This document shows positions 22,984 to 31,952 of a DNA stretch of 44,328 nucleotides, one piece after another. Below the pieces are notes generated by a model. The model ran no database searches, was not told the origin of the DNA, and saw only the letters and a program-made list of their open reading frames with translations. A program made the translations under genes and the position numbers. The stretch's first letter is position 1. Each line of letters begins with the position of its first letter. Source of the stretch: a virus; IMG/VR virus record IMGVR_UViG_3300048919_000178, positions 1 through 44,328 of that record, one strand, 5' to 3'.

Positions 22984-23835
22984 ATGAAGAAGATGAGCAC
23001 TCTTCCGGCGGCGCCGGAGGGGCGGATTTCTGCGTCCGGAAAACGCGATCTGCCTGCAGCCGCTATCGAACGCTGGGACGGCAGCATTCGCGCTGCTGCG
23101 CAGTCGGGTGAGAACACCATCACCATCTTCGATGTGATCGGAGAGGACTGGTGGGGTGACGGCGTGAGCGCTAACCGGATTGCAGCAGCCCTCCGTTCGC
23201 TTGGCGGCGAGGATGTGACAGTTCACATCAACTCGCCAGGCGGGGATATGTTCGAAGGTCTCGCCATTTATAACCTTTTCCGTGAATACCAGGGGAAAGT
23301 CACCGTGAAAGTGCTGGGCCTCGCAGCGTCAGCTGCATCCATCATCGCAATGGCAGGAGATGAGGTCCAGATAGGCCGCGGCGCGTTTCTTATGATCCAC
23401 AACGCCTGGATCATGGCCGCCGGCAACCGGAATGATTTCCGGGAATACGCTGACTACCTGGAGCCGTTCGATAAGGCAATGGCCGACATCTATGCCGCGC
23501 GTTCCGGGATGCCAGTCGAAGAAATCCAGTCGCTGATGGACAAGGAGTCCTTTATCGGCGGCAGCGACTCAGTGACCAGAGGCCTGGCCGATGCGCTGCT
23601 CTCCTCCGATGAAATCACCAGCGATGAAGAAAGCCCTGCGGCGGCTATCCGCAAAATTGATGCTTTTCTGGCAAAGGGCGGCATGCCCCGCTCTGAGCGC
23701 CGGAAGCACCTGAAAGCTTTGGGCAGCATGCCGGGCGCTGCTGCCGAAGAAAACGACAAGCCGGGCGCTGTCGATGAAGTAAGCCCTGAAGTACTTAACT
23801 CCCTCAAATCTGCGCTGGCATCGCTCGGCGAATAA
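22984..23835 (+). CDS. Prohead maturation protease, ClpP/S14 type
   Basis: The 283-residue protein has HINSPGGDMFEGLAIYN (81-97), the catalytic Ser116 in GLAASAASII and His139 in LMIHNAW. It removes the scaffold-like delta domain of the capsid protein and digests itself. The C-terminal 80 residues are variable and probably target it to the prohead. Confidence 0.92.
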   Translation: MKKMSTLPAAPEGRISASGKRDLPAAAIERWDGSIRAAAQSGENTITIFDVIGEDWWGDGVSANRIAAALRSLGGEDVTVHINSPGGDMFEGLAIYNLFREYQGKVTVKVLGLAASAASIIAMAGDEVQIGRGAFLMIHNAWIMAAGNRNDFREYADYLEPFDKAMADIYAARSGMPVEEIQSLMDKESFIGGSDSVTRGLADALLSSDEITSDEESPAAAIRKIDAFLAKGGMPRSERRKHLKALGSMPGAAAEENDKPGAVDEVSPEVLNSLKSALASLGE

Positions 23836-23844
23836 GGAAAAAAC

Positions 23845-25053
23845 ATGTCTCAAGTAAACGAACTCCTGCAGAAGGTAACGGCCAAACTGGAGGAAGTGTC
23901 CTCTGATTTCAGCAAAAAGGCGGAAGCAGCGCTCGCTGAAGCCCGCAGTTCAGGCACGCTGTCTGCTGAAACCAAAGAATCGGTAGATAAAATCGCGCTC
24001 GAGCACAACGTGCTCAACGAATCCCTGAAAACGCTGAAAGCGTCAGTTGGCGAGCTGGAGCAGCACGTTGCCAGCATGCCGATCAACGCAGCGAAAGAAG
24101 CCATTCAGTCGGTTGGCCAGCAGCTGGTGTCGGCGGAAGTGATGAAGGATATCCGCTCCAGCATGGAAGGCGGCAAGCGCCTGAGCGTGCCGGTGCAGGC
24201 GGCAATCACCACCGTTGACGTTCCGGGGCAGATTATCGCGCCGACGCGCCTGCCTGGCATCGATCAGACGCCGAAGCAGCGTCTTTTCATTCGCGATTTG
24301 ATCGCACCTGGCCGCACCCAGTCCAACACCATCTACTACGTGAAGCAGACCGGCTTCACCAACAACGCCGCAGTTGTGCCGGAAAACACCAAGAAGCCTT
24401 ACAGCGATATCAAGTTTGCTGAAGAGACGACGCCGGTGCGTACCATTGCGCACATGTTCAAGGCATCCAAGCAGATCCTGGATGACTTTGCACAGTTGCA
24501 GTCAACGGTGGACGCGGAAATGCGTTACGGCCTCAAGTACGTCGAAGAGCAGGAGATTCTGTTCGGCGACGGTACCGGCGCGCACCTGAAGGGGATTATC
24601 CCGCAGGCGGTGGCGTTTAACCCGGCGTTTGCAGTGGAAAAACAGTCAGGTATCGATGTGCTTCGTCTGGCAATGCTGCAGGCACAGCTGGCGCGCTTCC
24701 CTGCGTCTGGCCACGTCCTGCACTTTACCGACTGGGCACGCATCGAGCTGACCAAAGACGAACTGGGCCGCTATATCCTCGCGAATCCGGCGCAACTCAC
24801 CACGCCGACACTGTGGGGCCTGCCGGTGGTTGCGACCGAAGCCGTTCAGTTCCTGGGTAAATTCCTGACCGGCGCATTTAACTCCGGCGCGCAGTTGTTC
24901 GATCGCGAAGATGCCAACGTTGTGATCTCTACCGAGAACGCCGACGACTTCGAAAAGAACATGATCTCCATTCGCTGCGAAGAGCGCGTGGCGCTGGCGG
25001 TATATCGTCCGGAAGCGTTCGTGTTCGGTGCCCTGACGGGTGCGGGTAGCTAA
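23845..25053 (+). CDS. Major capsid protein, HK97 fold
   Basis: The 402-residue protein has an N-terminal helical delta domain (about 1-105) of coiled-coil character, which the protease cleaves, then the HK97-fold shell domain (APTRLPGIDQTPKQRLFIRDL, VPENTKKPYSDIKFAEE, ILFGDGTGAHLKGII). AAGGAAAAAAC precedes the start. Cross-linking could not be judged. Confidence 0.93.
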   Translation: MSQVNELLQKVTAKLEEVSSDFSKKAEAALAEARSSGTLSAETKESVDKIALEHNVLNESLKTLKASVGELEQHVASMPINAAKEAIQSVGQQLVSAEVMKDIRSSMEGGKRLSVPVQAAITTVDVPGQIIAPTRLPGIDQTPKQRLFIRDLIAPGRTQSNTIYYVKQTGFTNNAAVVPENTKKPYSDIKFAEETTPVRTIAHMFKASKQILDDFAQLQSTVDAEMRYGLKYVEEQEILFGDGTGAHLKGIIPQAVAFNPAFAVEKQSGIDVLRLAMLQAQLARFPASGHVLHFTDWARIELTKDELGRYILANPAQLTTPTLWGLPVVATEAVQFLGKFLTGAFNSGAQLFDREDANVVISTENADDFEKNMISIRCEERVALAVYRPEAFVFGALTGAGS

Positions 25054-25095
25054 ACACCACGGCGGCCTGCGGGCCGCTATTTCTGAGGCTAAACC

Positions 25096-25428
25096 ATGGC
25101 GTTTCTTGAACCATCCTTAGTCCGGAGCCATTGCCGTATTGATGATGATTTCACAGGTGATGACAACCTGCTTGAAATCTACACCGGTGCGGCGGCGCGC
25201 TATGTTGAAACCTGGACACGGCGAAAGCTTTACAAAACCAATGATGAGCCGGGCTTTGCTGATGATGAAGATCGCCTGCTTCTCAATGACGATGTGCGCA
25301 CAGCGATGCTGCTGCTTGTCGGGCACTGGTACGCCAACCGGGAGGCGGTGGTAAGCGGTAATGCGCCGTCAGAATTGCCGCTGGCTGTTGAAGCCTTGCT
25401 GCAGCCTTACCGTATTTATGGTGTGTAG
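25096..25428 (+). CDS. Head-tail connector, HK97 gp6 type
   Basis: The 110-residue helical protein opens with SHCRIDDDFTGDDNLLEIYTGAAARYVETWTRR in pieces that match the gp6 adaptor family: an acidic helix, then ALLLVGHWYANREA. It sits under the portal. First of a run of small connector genes. Confidence 0.85.
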   Translation: MAFLEPSLVRSHCRIDDDFTGDDNLLEIYTGAAARYVETWTRRKLYKTNDEPGFADDEDRLLLNDDVRTAMLLLVGHWYANREAVVSGNAPSELPLAVEALLQPYRIYGV

Positions 25429-25436
25429 GAGGCGAA

Positions 25437-25775
25437 ATGCAGGCGGGAAGGCTTAATCAGCGCGTCCGGATCATGAATTTCACTTCCACCCGGACACCAT
25501 CCGGGCAGCCACAGCAAACGTGGCATGACGGTAGTGAGATATTTGCCGAGATAAAGGGGATCAGCGGTCGGGAGCTCATTTCCGCCGGCGCGGAGCTTGC
25601 CGAAGCAACAATCCGCGTATGGGTGCGCTTTCGCAATGACATTACAGCAGCGTCAAAGCTCAAGGTGCTGACCGGTCCGTATAAAGGGCAGTACCTCGAC
25701 GTAACCGGCCCGCCGGTGGCGGATTCAAAAGGTACGCAGCTCGAAATCCTTTGTAAGCAGGGGGTAAAACCATGA
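25437..25775 (+). CDS. Head closure / head-tail joining protein (SPP1 gp16 or gp7 type)
   Basis: The 112-residue beta-rich protein begins MQAGRLNQRVRI and contains GRELISAGAELAEATIRVWVR, the pattern of phage head-tail adaptor stoppers. It overlaps the next gene by ATGA. Confidence 0.85.
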   Translation: MQAGRLNQRVRIMNFTSTRTPSGQPQQTWHDGSEIFAEIKGISGRELISAGAELAEATIRVWVRFRNDITAASKLKVLTGPYKGQYLDVTGPPVADSKGTQLEILCKQGVKP

Positions 25776-26218
25776 TCGGCACTAATCTTGATTTCTCCGG
25801 TCTGGCTGGGTTGTCCGAAGATCTCGCGACACTCAGCAAAGCTGAAAACCGCAAGGTGATGCGCGATGCCACGCGCGCGGGCGCGACAATCCTTAAAGAT
25901 GAAGCGGTGAGCCGCGCGCCGGTGAAAAGCGGGAAACTGAAGAAAAATATCGTCGTCATAACACAGCGTGAGCGAAACGGGGCGATTGCTTCCGGCGTTC
26001 ATATCCGCGGTACCAACCCGCGCACCGGCGCCAGCGACAAAACGATGAAAGCCAGCGATCCGCGTAATGCGTTTTACTGGCGCTTTATCGAAATGGGTAC
26101 CTCGACCATGGCGCCAGTGCCGTTCGTCCGCCCGGCCTATGATGCCCGCGAGGAGGATGCGGTAAATGCGGCTTTTGCCGAAGCCAATGCCGCGATCGAC
26201 AGGGTGCTTTCAAAATGA
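25772..26218 (+). CDS. Tail completion protein, HK97 gp10 family
   Basis: The 148-residue protein has VMRDATRAGATILKDEAVSRAPVKSG in sections and FIEMGTSTMAPVPFVRPA (about 113-130), which define the HK97-gp10 family. It links the tail to the head. It overlaps the next gene (ATGA). Confidence 0.9.
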   Translation: MIGTNLDFSGLAGLSEDLATLSKAENRKVMRDATRAGATILKDEAVSRAPVKSGKLKKNIVVITQRERNGAIASGVHIRGTNPRTGASDKTMKASDPRNAFYWRFIEMGTSTMAPVPFVRPAYDAREEDAVNAAFAEANAAIDRVLSK

Positions 26219-26562
26219 CCGAGGCTGACGTTTACTCGCTGATCGGCGCGCTGGCCGACGGGCAGGTTTATCCCGGCGTGGTGCCCCTTAACAGCCAGGG
26301 TGAACCGGCAGTTGCGCCGCCATGGCTCATATTCACGCTGGTGGATCAGGTCTATGGCGATACGCTTTGTGGCCCCGCAGAGGAAGACACAGCCCTGCAG
26401 GTTGATGTTTATGCGTCCTCGGTGGATGAGGCCCGCGCGCTGCGCGAACAGGCGATCGCCGCGCTGACGCCGTTGGCATTCACCCGCCTGAGCAAAACCG
26501 GCGGTTACGAGCCTGAGACAGGCCTTCGCCGTGCAACAGCAGAAGTCCATGTCCTTCAGTAA
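26215..26562 (+). CDS. Tail terminator, DUF3168 type
   Basis: The 115-residue protein matches DUF3168: VYSLIGALADGQVYPGVVP, LIFTLVDQ and a C-terminal RRATAEVHV. Proteins of this type cap the tail tube. Last gene before a hairpin. Confidence 0.85.
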   Translation: MTEADVYSLIGALADGQVYPGVVPLNSQGEPAVAPPWLIFTLVDQVYGDTLCGPAEEDTALQVDVYASSVDEARALREQAIAALTPLAFTRLSKTGGYEPETGLRRATAEVHVLQ

Positions 26563-26584
26563 AACCTACCCAGTTAATCCCAAT

Positions 26585-26606
26585 ACCGCCGCGAGGCGGT
26601 TTTTTT
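26585..26606 (+). terminator. Hairpin terminator before the tail tube gene
   Basis: ACCGCC-GCGA-GGCGGT is followed by seven T, then a ribosome site GGAGA and ATG 26623. In the late operon it must be passed by Q-modified polymerase. Confidence 0.8.
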
Positions 26607-26622
26607 ATATCCGGAGACAGCT

Positions 26623-27066
26623 ATGTCCGCACTTTATGAAAAATCGCAGTTAACGAAGATCCTTATTTCTTCGCTGCCGGCAACGAAAGATACGATGGCA
26701 AGTGCCGTCTATCTTGATCTGAGCTGCACGATCAAAGAGGTCCAGTTCACCGGTGGCCAGAAACAGGACATCGACGTCACCACCCTGTGCTCGACCGAAC
26801 AGGAGAACATCAACGGCCTGCCGGCTCAGTCGGAAATTTCGCTGTCCGGTAACTTCTTCAAAAATGCGGCGCAGGATGCACTGCGTGACGCATATGACAA
26901 CGACACCACGTATGCCTTTCAGGTGATCTTCCCGTCCGGTAAAGGCTTTCGTTTCCTGGCTGAAGTGCGCCAGCACACCTGGTCATCCGGTACCAACGGC
27001 GTGGTCGCGGCCACCTTCTCCCTGCGCCTGAAAGGCAAACCTGAAAACATCGAATCCGGTTCGTAA
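26623..27066 (+). CDS. Major tail tube protein
   Basis: The 147-residue protein has QKQDIDVTTLCSTEQENINGLP and EISLSGNFFKN, then TWSSGTNGVVAATFSLRLKG. This is a lambda V / TP901-1-like tube fold. It forms stacked hexameric rings around the tape measure. Confidence 0.88.
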   Translation: MSALYEKSQLTKILISSLPATKDTMASAVYLDLSCTIKEVQFTGGQKQDIDVTTLCSTEQENINGLPAQSEISLSGNFFKNAAQDALRDAYDNDTTYAFQVIFPSGKGFRFLAEVRQHTWSSGTNGVVAATFSLRLKGKPENIESGS

Positions 27067-27074
27067 GGAAAATC

Positions 27075-27464
27075 ATGTCCATTAAAGAGCTTGCCCTGGC
27101 GAAACACTCCGGGTTTCGTCATAAAACCGTCACCGTGCCCGAATGGGGCGGTGTGAATGTTGTTCTGCGCGAGCCATCCGGTGAAGCCTGGCTGCGCTGG
27201 CAGGAGATCGCCGGAACTGACATCAAGCCTGAAGAGCTTTCGGTGTCGGAGCGCGCGAACCGCAACCTGCGCGCTGATGTCGCGCTTTTTCTCGATGTGC
27301 TCTGCGACGAGGACAAGCAGCAGGTTTTTACCCGGGACGATGAAGAGGAAGTGCGTGCCATCTATGGCCCCGTGCATTCGCGTCTGCTTAAACAGGCACT
27401 CGATCTGATCGCATCAGGGGATGATGCCCGGGAAAAGTCGCCACCCCCGGCGTTAAATTCCTGA
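27075..27464 (+). CDS. Tail assembly chaperone (gpG analogue)
   Basis: The 129-residue protein follows the tube gene, where lambda G lies. It begins MSIKELALAKHSGF. It helps the tape measure fold. The next frame begins in the -1 phase and overlaps the stop (TGATG). That frame is open back to 27425, so a -1 shift in 27425-27461 would give a G-T fusion continuing GKVATPGVKFLMSLALRMG. No lambda-type GGGAAAG heptamer is in the correct phase. Confidence 0.85.
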   Translation: MSIKELALAKHSGFRHKTVTVPEWGGVNVVLREPSGEAWLRWQEIAGTDIKPEELSVSERANRNLRADVALFLDVLCDEDKQQVFTRDDEEEVRAIYGPVHSRLLKQALDLIASGDDAREKSPPPALNS

Positions 27465-27742
27465 TGTCGCTTGCGCTCCGTATGGGGCGCACGCTTTCAG
27501 AGCTCAGGCAGAGCATGACGGCAAGTGAAATGCTGATGTGGATTGAATACGACAGGATAAGTCCGGTCGGCGATATCCGCGGCGATATTCAGGCGGCGCA
27601 GATTGTTTCTGCCGTATATGGTTCGCAGGGTGCAAAAGTGCCGTTAGCTGATGCCATTCTGCAATGGGGGGGAGAAGAGCAGCAAACAGACAAAGATCCG
27701 TTTGCCGGGCTTGAGGAGGCGCTTACCGAGGCAACTAAGTGA
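27464..27742 (+). CDS. Tail assembly chaperone, T-like part (DUF4035 type)
   Basis: The 92-residue frame starts MSLALRMGRTLSELRQSMTASE and continues EYDRISPVGDIRGDIQAAQI, typical of GT-type chaperone C-terminal parts. It is probably made as the end of a frameshift product or by coupling at the TGATG junction. It binds tail tube proteins while the G part binds the tape measure. Confidence 0.8.
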   Translation: MSLALRMGRTLSELRQSMTASEMLMWIEYDRISPVGDIRGDIQAAQIVSAVYGSQGAKVPLADAILQWGGEEQQTDKDPFAGLEEALTEATK

Positions 27743-27767
27743 CATTTAATATTTAAAACACTAATAT
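27739..27767 (+). promoter_or_regulatory. Promoter of the secreted moron
   Basis: GTGACA (27739-27744) and TAATAT (27762-27767) are separated by 17 bp, 28 bp before ATG 27796. The region is highly AT-rich compared with the tail genes, the usual mark of a moron with its own promoter. Confidence 0.6.
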
Positions 27768-27795
27768 TTATAAATCTTTTATTTAATGGATCGAT

Positions 27796-28083
27796 ATGAT
27801 GAAAAAAATATTAGTGGCTGTTTTTTTTATGGCATCTTCAGCACAAGCTAGCACTGTATTATCTGGCGAAGAGATGCAGGAACTTACAAAAACTATTTGC
27901 TCTGAGCATTCAGAACCTGATTTATGCATAAAAGGTTTTAATAAAGTTATGGGGTATGTGAAGGCTAATGATGATTATCATTATTTTTGCGAGAATTCTA
28001 AAAAAACTTTTATGACAGTTGATGATGAGCAATGTAAAAAATCCGAAGAGTTGAGAGACTTTATTGATAAAAACGCAAATTAA
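27796..28083 (+). CDS. Secreted small protein, moron in the tail operon
   Basis: The 95-residue product has a signal peptide (MMKKILVAVFFMASSAQA, cleavage after AQA), then 76 acidic residues with four cysteines (CSEHSEPDLC, FCENS, QCKK) that could form two disulfides in the periplasm. It is AT-rich, has its own promoter and a terminator, and lies between the chaperone and tape-measure genes, which are normally adjacent. Periplasmic morons of this sort often alter receptor or DNA entry for competing phages; no direct evidence here. Confidence 0.75.
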   Translation: MMKKILVAVFFMASSAQASTVLSGEEMQELTKTICSEHSEPDLCIKGFNKVMGYVKANDDYHYFCENSKKTFMTVDDEQCKKSEELRDFIDKNAN

Positions 28084-28105
28084 AAGTACTTCTTATCAAC
28101 TATAA

Positions 28106-28128
28106 AACCTGCTGCGGCAGGTTTTTTT
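28106..28128 (+). terminator. Terminator of the moron unit
   Basis: AACCTGC and GCAGGTT flank TGCG and are followed by seven T, then the tape-measure ribosome site GGAG. Confidence 0.8.
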
Positions 28129-28146
28129 ATTTATGGAGAGTCAATA

Positions 28147-31100
28147 GTGGCAACCCTGCGCGAGCTAATTATAAAAATTTCTGCTGATTCCAGTTCATTC
28201 CAGTCTGAGATCACCCGAGCTTCGCGCATGGGTGCAGATTACTATCGAACAATGCAAAACGGAGGGCGGCAAGCCGCAGCTGCAGCTAAAGAAAGTGAAA
28301 GGGCATTGTCAGATCTCACTGATGGATTTGCCTCTGCTGGTAAAGCCGCCGCTGCAGCAGCCGCTGCTTTTGCAACGGGTAAAATTGTCCAGATTGCAGA
28401 TGAGTGGAACTCAGTTAATGCTCGCCTTCAACAAGCCTCCTCATCAGCTGACGATTTTGCGATATCGCAGCGGCAGTTGATGGAGATCAGCCAGCGAACC
28501 GGCACCGCATTTTCTGATAATGCTGCCCTTTTTGCGCGTGCCGCCGCTTCAATGCGTGAATTCGGCTACAGCTCAGATGAAGTTTTGAAGGTAACTGAGG
28601 CAGTTAGCACGGGTCTCAAGCTCTCTGGCGCCAGCACTGCGGAGGCTGGTTCAGTAATCACCCAGTTTAGCCAGGCACTGGCCCAGGGTGTTCTGAGGGG
28701 GGAAGAGTTTAACGCTGTGAACGAGGCGGGTGATCGAGTCATTCGCGCTCTCGCTGCTGGAATGGGCGTTGCCAGAAAAGACCTCAAGGGGATGGCAGAT
28801 CAGGGGAAATTAACGATTGACAAGGTTGTCCCCGCATTAGTGAGCCAGCTTGGAACCCTGCAGAGCGAATTTGGCTCCATGCCTGAAACAGTGTCAGGCT
28901 CCCTGCAAAAAGTGACAAACTCCTTTATGGCATGGGTTGGCGGTATCAATCAGGCAACGGGTGCAACTCAGGCTTTATCGGGCGGCCTTAATGGTGTCGC
29001 AGGTACGCTTGATTCATTAACGTCGTCAGCAGTGAGTGGGGCGCTGAATGATGTTGCTGATAATATGTCCACTATCACCACCGTCGCTGGTGGTTTGATT
29101 GGTGTGGGACTTGCGAAATATTTAGGTGGTATTGTCACAAGCGCTACAAGCGCAACTTCTGCACTGATCTCTGCCGCAAAATCAGAAGTTGCCCTGGCTG
29201 TAGCACAGGACAAAGCGGCCCAGTCTGCTGTGGCTGCCTCAAGGGCTGATGTCTATCGGGCGCAGCAAGGCTTACAGAGAGCAAAGAGTGCTGATGTTCA
29301 GGCAGCTCAGCAGGAAAAAATAGCTGCTGCTGAAGCCCGAGTTACTGCCGCTGAGTCACGTTTAACGACTGCTATCGCCAGCGGAACGGCTGCGGAGAGA
29401 GTAAGAGCCAGAGCCGCGCTTGAAAGAGCTCGTTCTGGACTTGCTGTAATCAGAAATAATGATGCGCAGACAGCTGCGGAAAGACGCCTCGCAAGCGCTG
29501 AGGCGGCGCGAGATCGTAATATAGCTAACCGCGTTAGCACTCAAAATAACTTGAATAGCGTCACCTCTGTAGGAACCAGACTGATGGGGCGCGCGCTTGG
29601 CCTGATAGGCGGTGTTCCGGGACTCGTCATGCTCGGTGCGGGAGCCTGGTATGCAATGTATCAGTCTCAGGAGCAGGCCCGGCAGTCGGCACAGGAATAT
29701 GCCAGAACTATTGATCAGGTGAGCCAAAAAACGCGAGCAATGAGTTTGCCTGAAGCAGATGAAAATCGCGGTAAAACTATTGATGCGCTAGTTGAGGAAA
29801 ATCGCTTAATTGGAGAGCAGCAAAAAGCTATTTCAGCGGTAAAAAGACAAATCGATGATCTGAATAAGGCACGCGCTCAGCCCGGAATTACTAAAGACAA
29901 TGATCTGAATATAGTTAGAGCGCTCGCCATTCTTACCGACCAATTAACCGTTGAAGAAAATAAGCTTAATTTGATGCGGGAGAAATCAACCAGTATTCAG
30001 CAGGTGCTGGAAGGGATTGATCGCCGCCGAAATGATTTAATACGTGAACAGGCCTGGCGTCAGAATGCTGCGTATCAGTCTCTGCTGATGATGAACGGTC
30101 AGCATCAAAGATTTAACCAGCTTCTCGGGCTCGGCAATCAGCTATTGATGGCCCGTCAGGGAATGACCTTGGCACCCCTTCGTGTTCCTCAGGCAGAAGC
30201 CTCGCAGAAACAGACTGAAGCGCTCGAAAAAAGCCGGCGCGAGCTGGCCCTGTCCCGCCTGAAAGGCGAGGCAAAAGAGCGCGCACGGCTTGGCTATGCT
30301 GCTGATGAGCTCGGTCTGACGGCTGATCCGCAATTCCAGACCAACCGGCTTGAGTACATCAATAACGGGCTTGAAGAGTGGCGCAATAACGAGGCCAACA
30401 AGAAGCAGCCTAAAGGTCCAAAGACGGACGAAGAAAAGGCCGCTGATGCTTATAAAAGGATGATTAAGCAGCAGAAGGAGCAGATCGCCCTGCAGGGCCA
30501 GAGCACCGAACTCGCCAGGGTAAAATACCAGGTGGTTGAAGGTGAACTGTCCACCCTGGACAAGGCGCAGAAGGCTGAACTGATGCGCAACGCTGCGTTA
30601 ATCGATCAGGTCAAACTTCGCGAGCAGCTGCGTAATTACGAGGCGAATCTCGCCGACAGCAACGCCAGCGCCCGGGCGGCGAATGATGCACAGCTCATCG
30701 GTTACGGTCAGGGCACCCGGTTCCGTGAGCGGATGCAGGAGCAGTTCAATATCCGCAAGGAGTTTGAGCAGAAGAATACCGATCTGCTCCGGCAGCGGCA
30801 GGCCGGGGATATTGACGAAACTTTCTACCAGCAGGGGCTGGCACTCAACAGACGCTATCTGGAAGAGCGACTGCGCGACCAGGAGGGGTATTACACCGCT
30901 TCCGATACGCAGCGCGGTGACTGGTTAACCGGCATGTCTGAGGGCTATGCGAACTGGGTGGACGAGGCAACGGACTATTCCGCGATGGCTGCCGACGGCA
31001 TGAAGCAGGCCATGGGCGGGGCGGTGACCACTATTACCGATATGCTCAACGGCAACCTCGACAGTTGGAAGGACTGGGGCATGAACGTGCTGAAAATTAT

Positions 31101-31611
31101 CGAGACCGTTCTCGTTAATATGATGGTGGCGAATGCCGCGAGTTCTATCGGCTCACTCTTCAGCTTTGGTGCCTCATCCGCCGCAACGGCCAGCAACGGT
31201 ACGGCCATTCAGAGCGCCGCGTCAAACTTCACCTTCAACGCCAAGGGCGGCGTATACGACTCACCCTCCCTCAGTGCATACAGCGGTGGTGTCTACCAGA
31301 CTCCGCAGCTGTTTGCCTTTGCGAAAGGGGCCGGGGTGTTTGGCGAAGCAGGTCCGGAGGCGATTATGCCGCTCACACGCGCGGCGGATGGTTCGCTCGG
31401 CGTTCGCGCAGTTGGCGCGCCGCAGTTTTCCGGCGGTGGCCCGTCCGTATCGTTCGGTGATATCAACATCAATGGCGGTGCGCAGTCCACGGCAGGACAG
31501 GGGGCTGCCGCAACTGCCGGCAGGCAAATCAAGGATGCAATCGTGACCGTAATTAATGAGCAGGCCAGCATGCCGGGATCGCCATTGTGGCGGCTTTTGA
31601 AAGGAGCGTAA
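28147..31611 (+). CDS. Tail tape measure protein
   Basis: The 1154-residue protein starts at GTG 28147, 8 bp after GGAG. It has the N-terminal segment LRELIIKISADSSSFQSEI, long coiled coils (about 340-520, with many Ala/Arg/Glu heptads), a hydrophobic stretch near 490-510 and a C-terminal region with GEAGPEAIMPLTRAADGSLGV. It fixes tail length and is ejected ahead of the DNA; the hydrophobic part may cross the inner membrane. Confidence 0.93.
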   Translation: MATLRELIIKISADSSSFQSEITRASRMGADYYRTMQNGGRQAAAAAKESERALSDLTDGFASAGKAAAAAAAAFATGKIVQIADEWNSVNARLQQASSSADDFAISQRQLMEISQRTGTAFSDNAALFARAAASMREFGYSSDEVLKVTEAVSTGLKLSGASTAEAGSVITQFSQALAQGVLRGEEFNAVNEAGDRVIRALAAGMGVARKDLKGMADQGKLTIDKVVPALVSQLGTLQSEFGSMPETVSGSLQKVTNSFMAWVGGINQATGATQALSGGLNGVAGTLDSLTSSAVSGALNDVADNMSTITTVAGGLIGVGLAKYLGGIVTSATSATSALISAAKSEVALAVAQDKAAQSAVAASRADVYRAQQGLQRAKSADVQAAQQEKIAAAEARVTAAESRLTTAIASGTAAERVRARAALERARSGLAVIRNNDAQTAAERRLASAEAARDRNIANRVSTQNNLNSVTSVGTRLMGRALGLIGGVPGLVMLGAGAWYAMYQSQEQARQSAQEYARTIDQVSQKTRAMSLPEADENRGKTIDALVEENRLIGEQQKAISAVKRQIDDLNKARAQPGITKDNDLNIVRALAILTDQLTVEENKLNLMREKSTSIQQVLEGIDRRRNDLIREQAWRQNAAYQSLLMMNGQHQRFNQLLGLGNQLLMARQGMTLAPLRVPQAEASQKQTEALEKSRRELALSRLKGEAKERARLGYAADELGLTADPQFQTNRLEYINNGLEEWRNNEANKKQPKGPKTDEEKAADAYKRMIKQQKEQIALQGQSTELARVKYQVVEGELSTLDKAQKAELMRNAALIDQVKLREQLRNYEANLADSNASARAANDAQLIGYGQGTRFRERMQEQFNIRKEFEQKNTDLLRQRQAGDIDETFYQQGLALNRRYLEERLRDQEGYYTASDTQRGDWLTGMSEGYANWVDEATDYSAMAADGMKQAMGGAVTTITDMLNGNLDSWKDWGMNVLKIIETVLVNMMVANAASSIGSLFSFGASSAATASNGTAIQSAASNFTFNAKGGVYDSPSLSAYSGGVYQTPQLFAFAKGAGVFGEAGPEAIMPLTRAADGSLGVRAVGAPQFSGGGPSVSFGDININGGAQSTAGQGAAATAGRQIKDAIVTVINEQASMPGSPLWRLLKGA

Positions 31612-31613
31612 TC

Positions 31614-31952
31614 ATGGCAGTTGAGACCTTCTCCTGGTGCCCGAAGGTGGCCGCGCAGGCAGATATCAGTTTCCGCACCCGTAAAGCGCAGTTCGGGGAT
31701 AATTATGCACAGGTGGCCGGAGACGGCATCAACCCGGTCACACCGCAGTGGAGCGTGAGTTTCACCGGGGATGAAGCGTATGTCCAGGCCATAAAGGGGT
31801 TTCTTAAGCGGCATGCCGGCTGGAAGTCCTTCATCTGGAAGCCGCCGCTGGAGCCCTCAGGGTTATGGCGATCTGAATCCCTCCAGATAGCCACCCACGG
31901 CAACGACAAATACACCCTCAGCACCACATTCATTCAGGCATACCATCCATGA
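31614..31952 (+). CDS. Minor tail protein M
   Basis: Starting at ATG 31614 gives 112 residues (lambda M is 109): MAVETFSWCPKVAAQADISFR, then KGFLKRHAGWKSFIWKPP and a C-terminal LSTTFIQAYHP. It joins the tape measure end to the tail tip. An upstream in-frame start lies inside the tape measure. It overlaps L by ATGA. Confidence 0.88.
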   Translation: MAVETFSWCPKVAAQADISFRTRKAQFGDNYAQVAGDGINPVTPQWSVSFTGDEAYVQAIKGFLKRHAGWKSFIWKPPLEPSGLWRSESLQIATHGNDKYTLSTTFIQAYHP

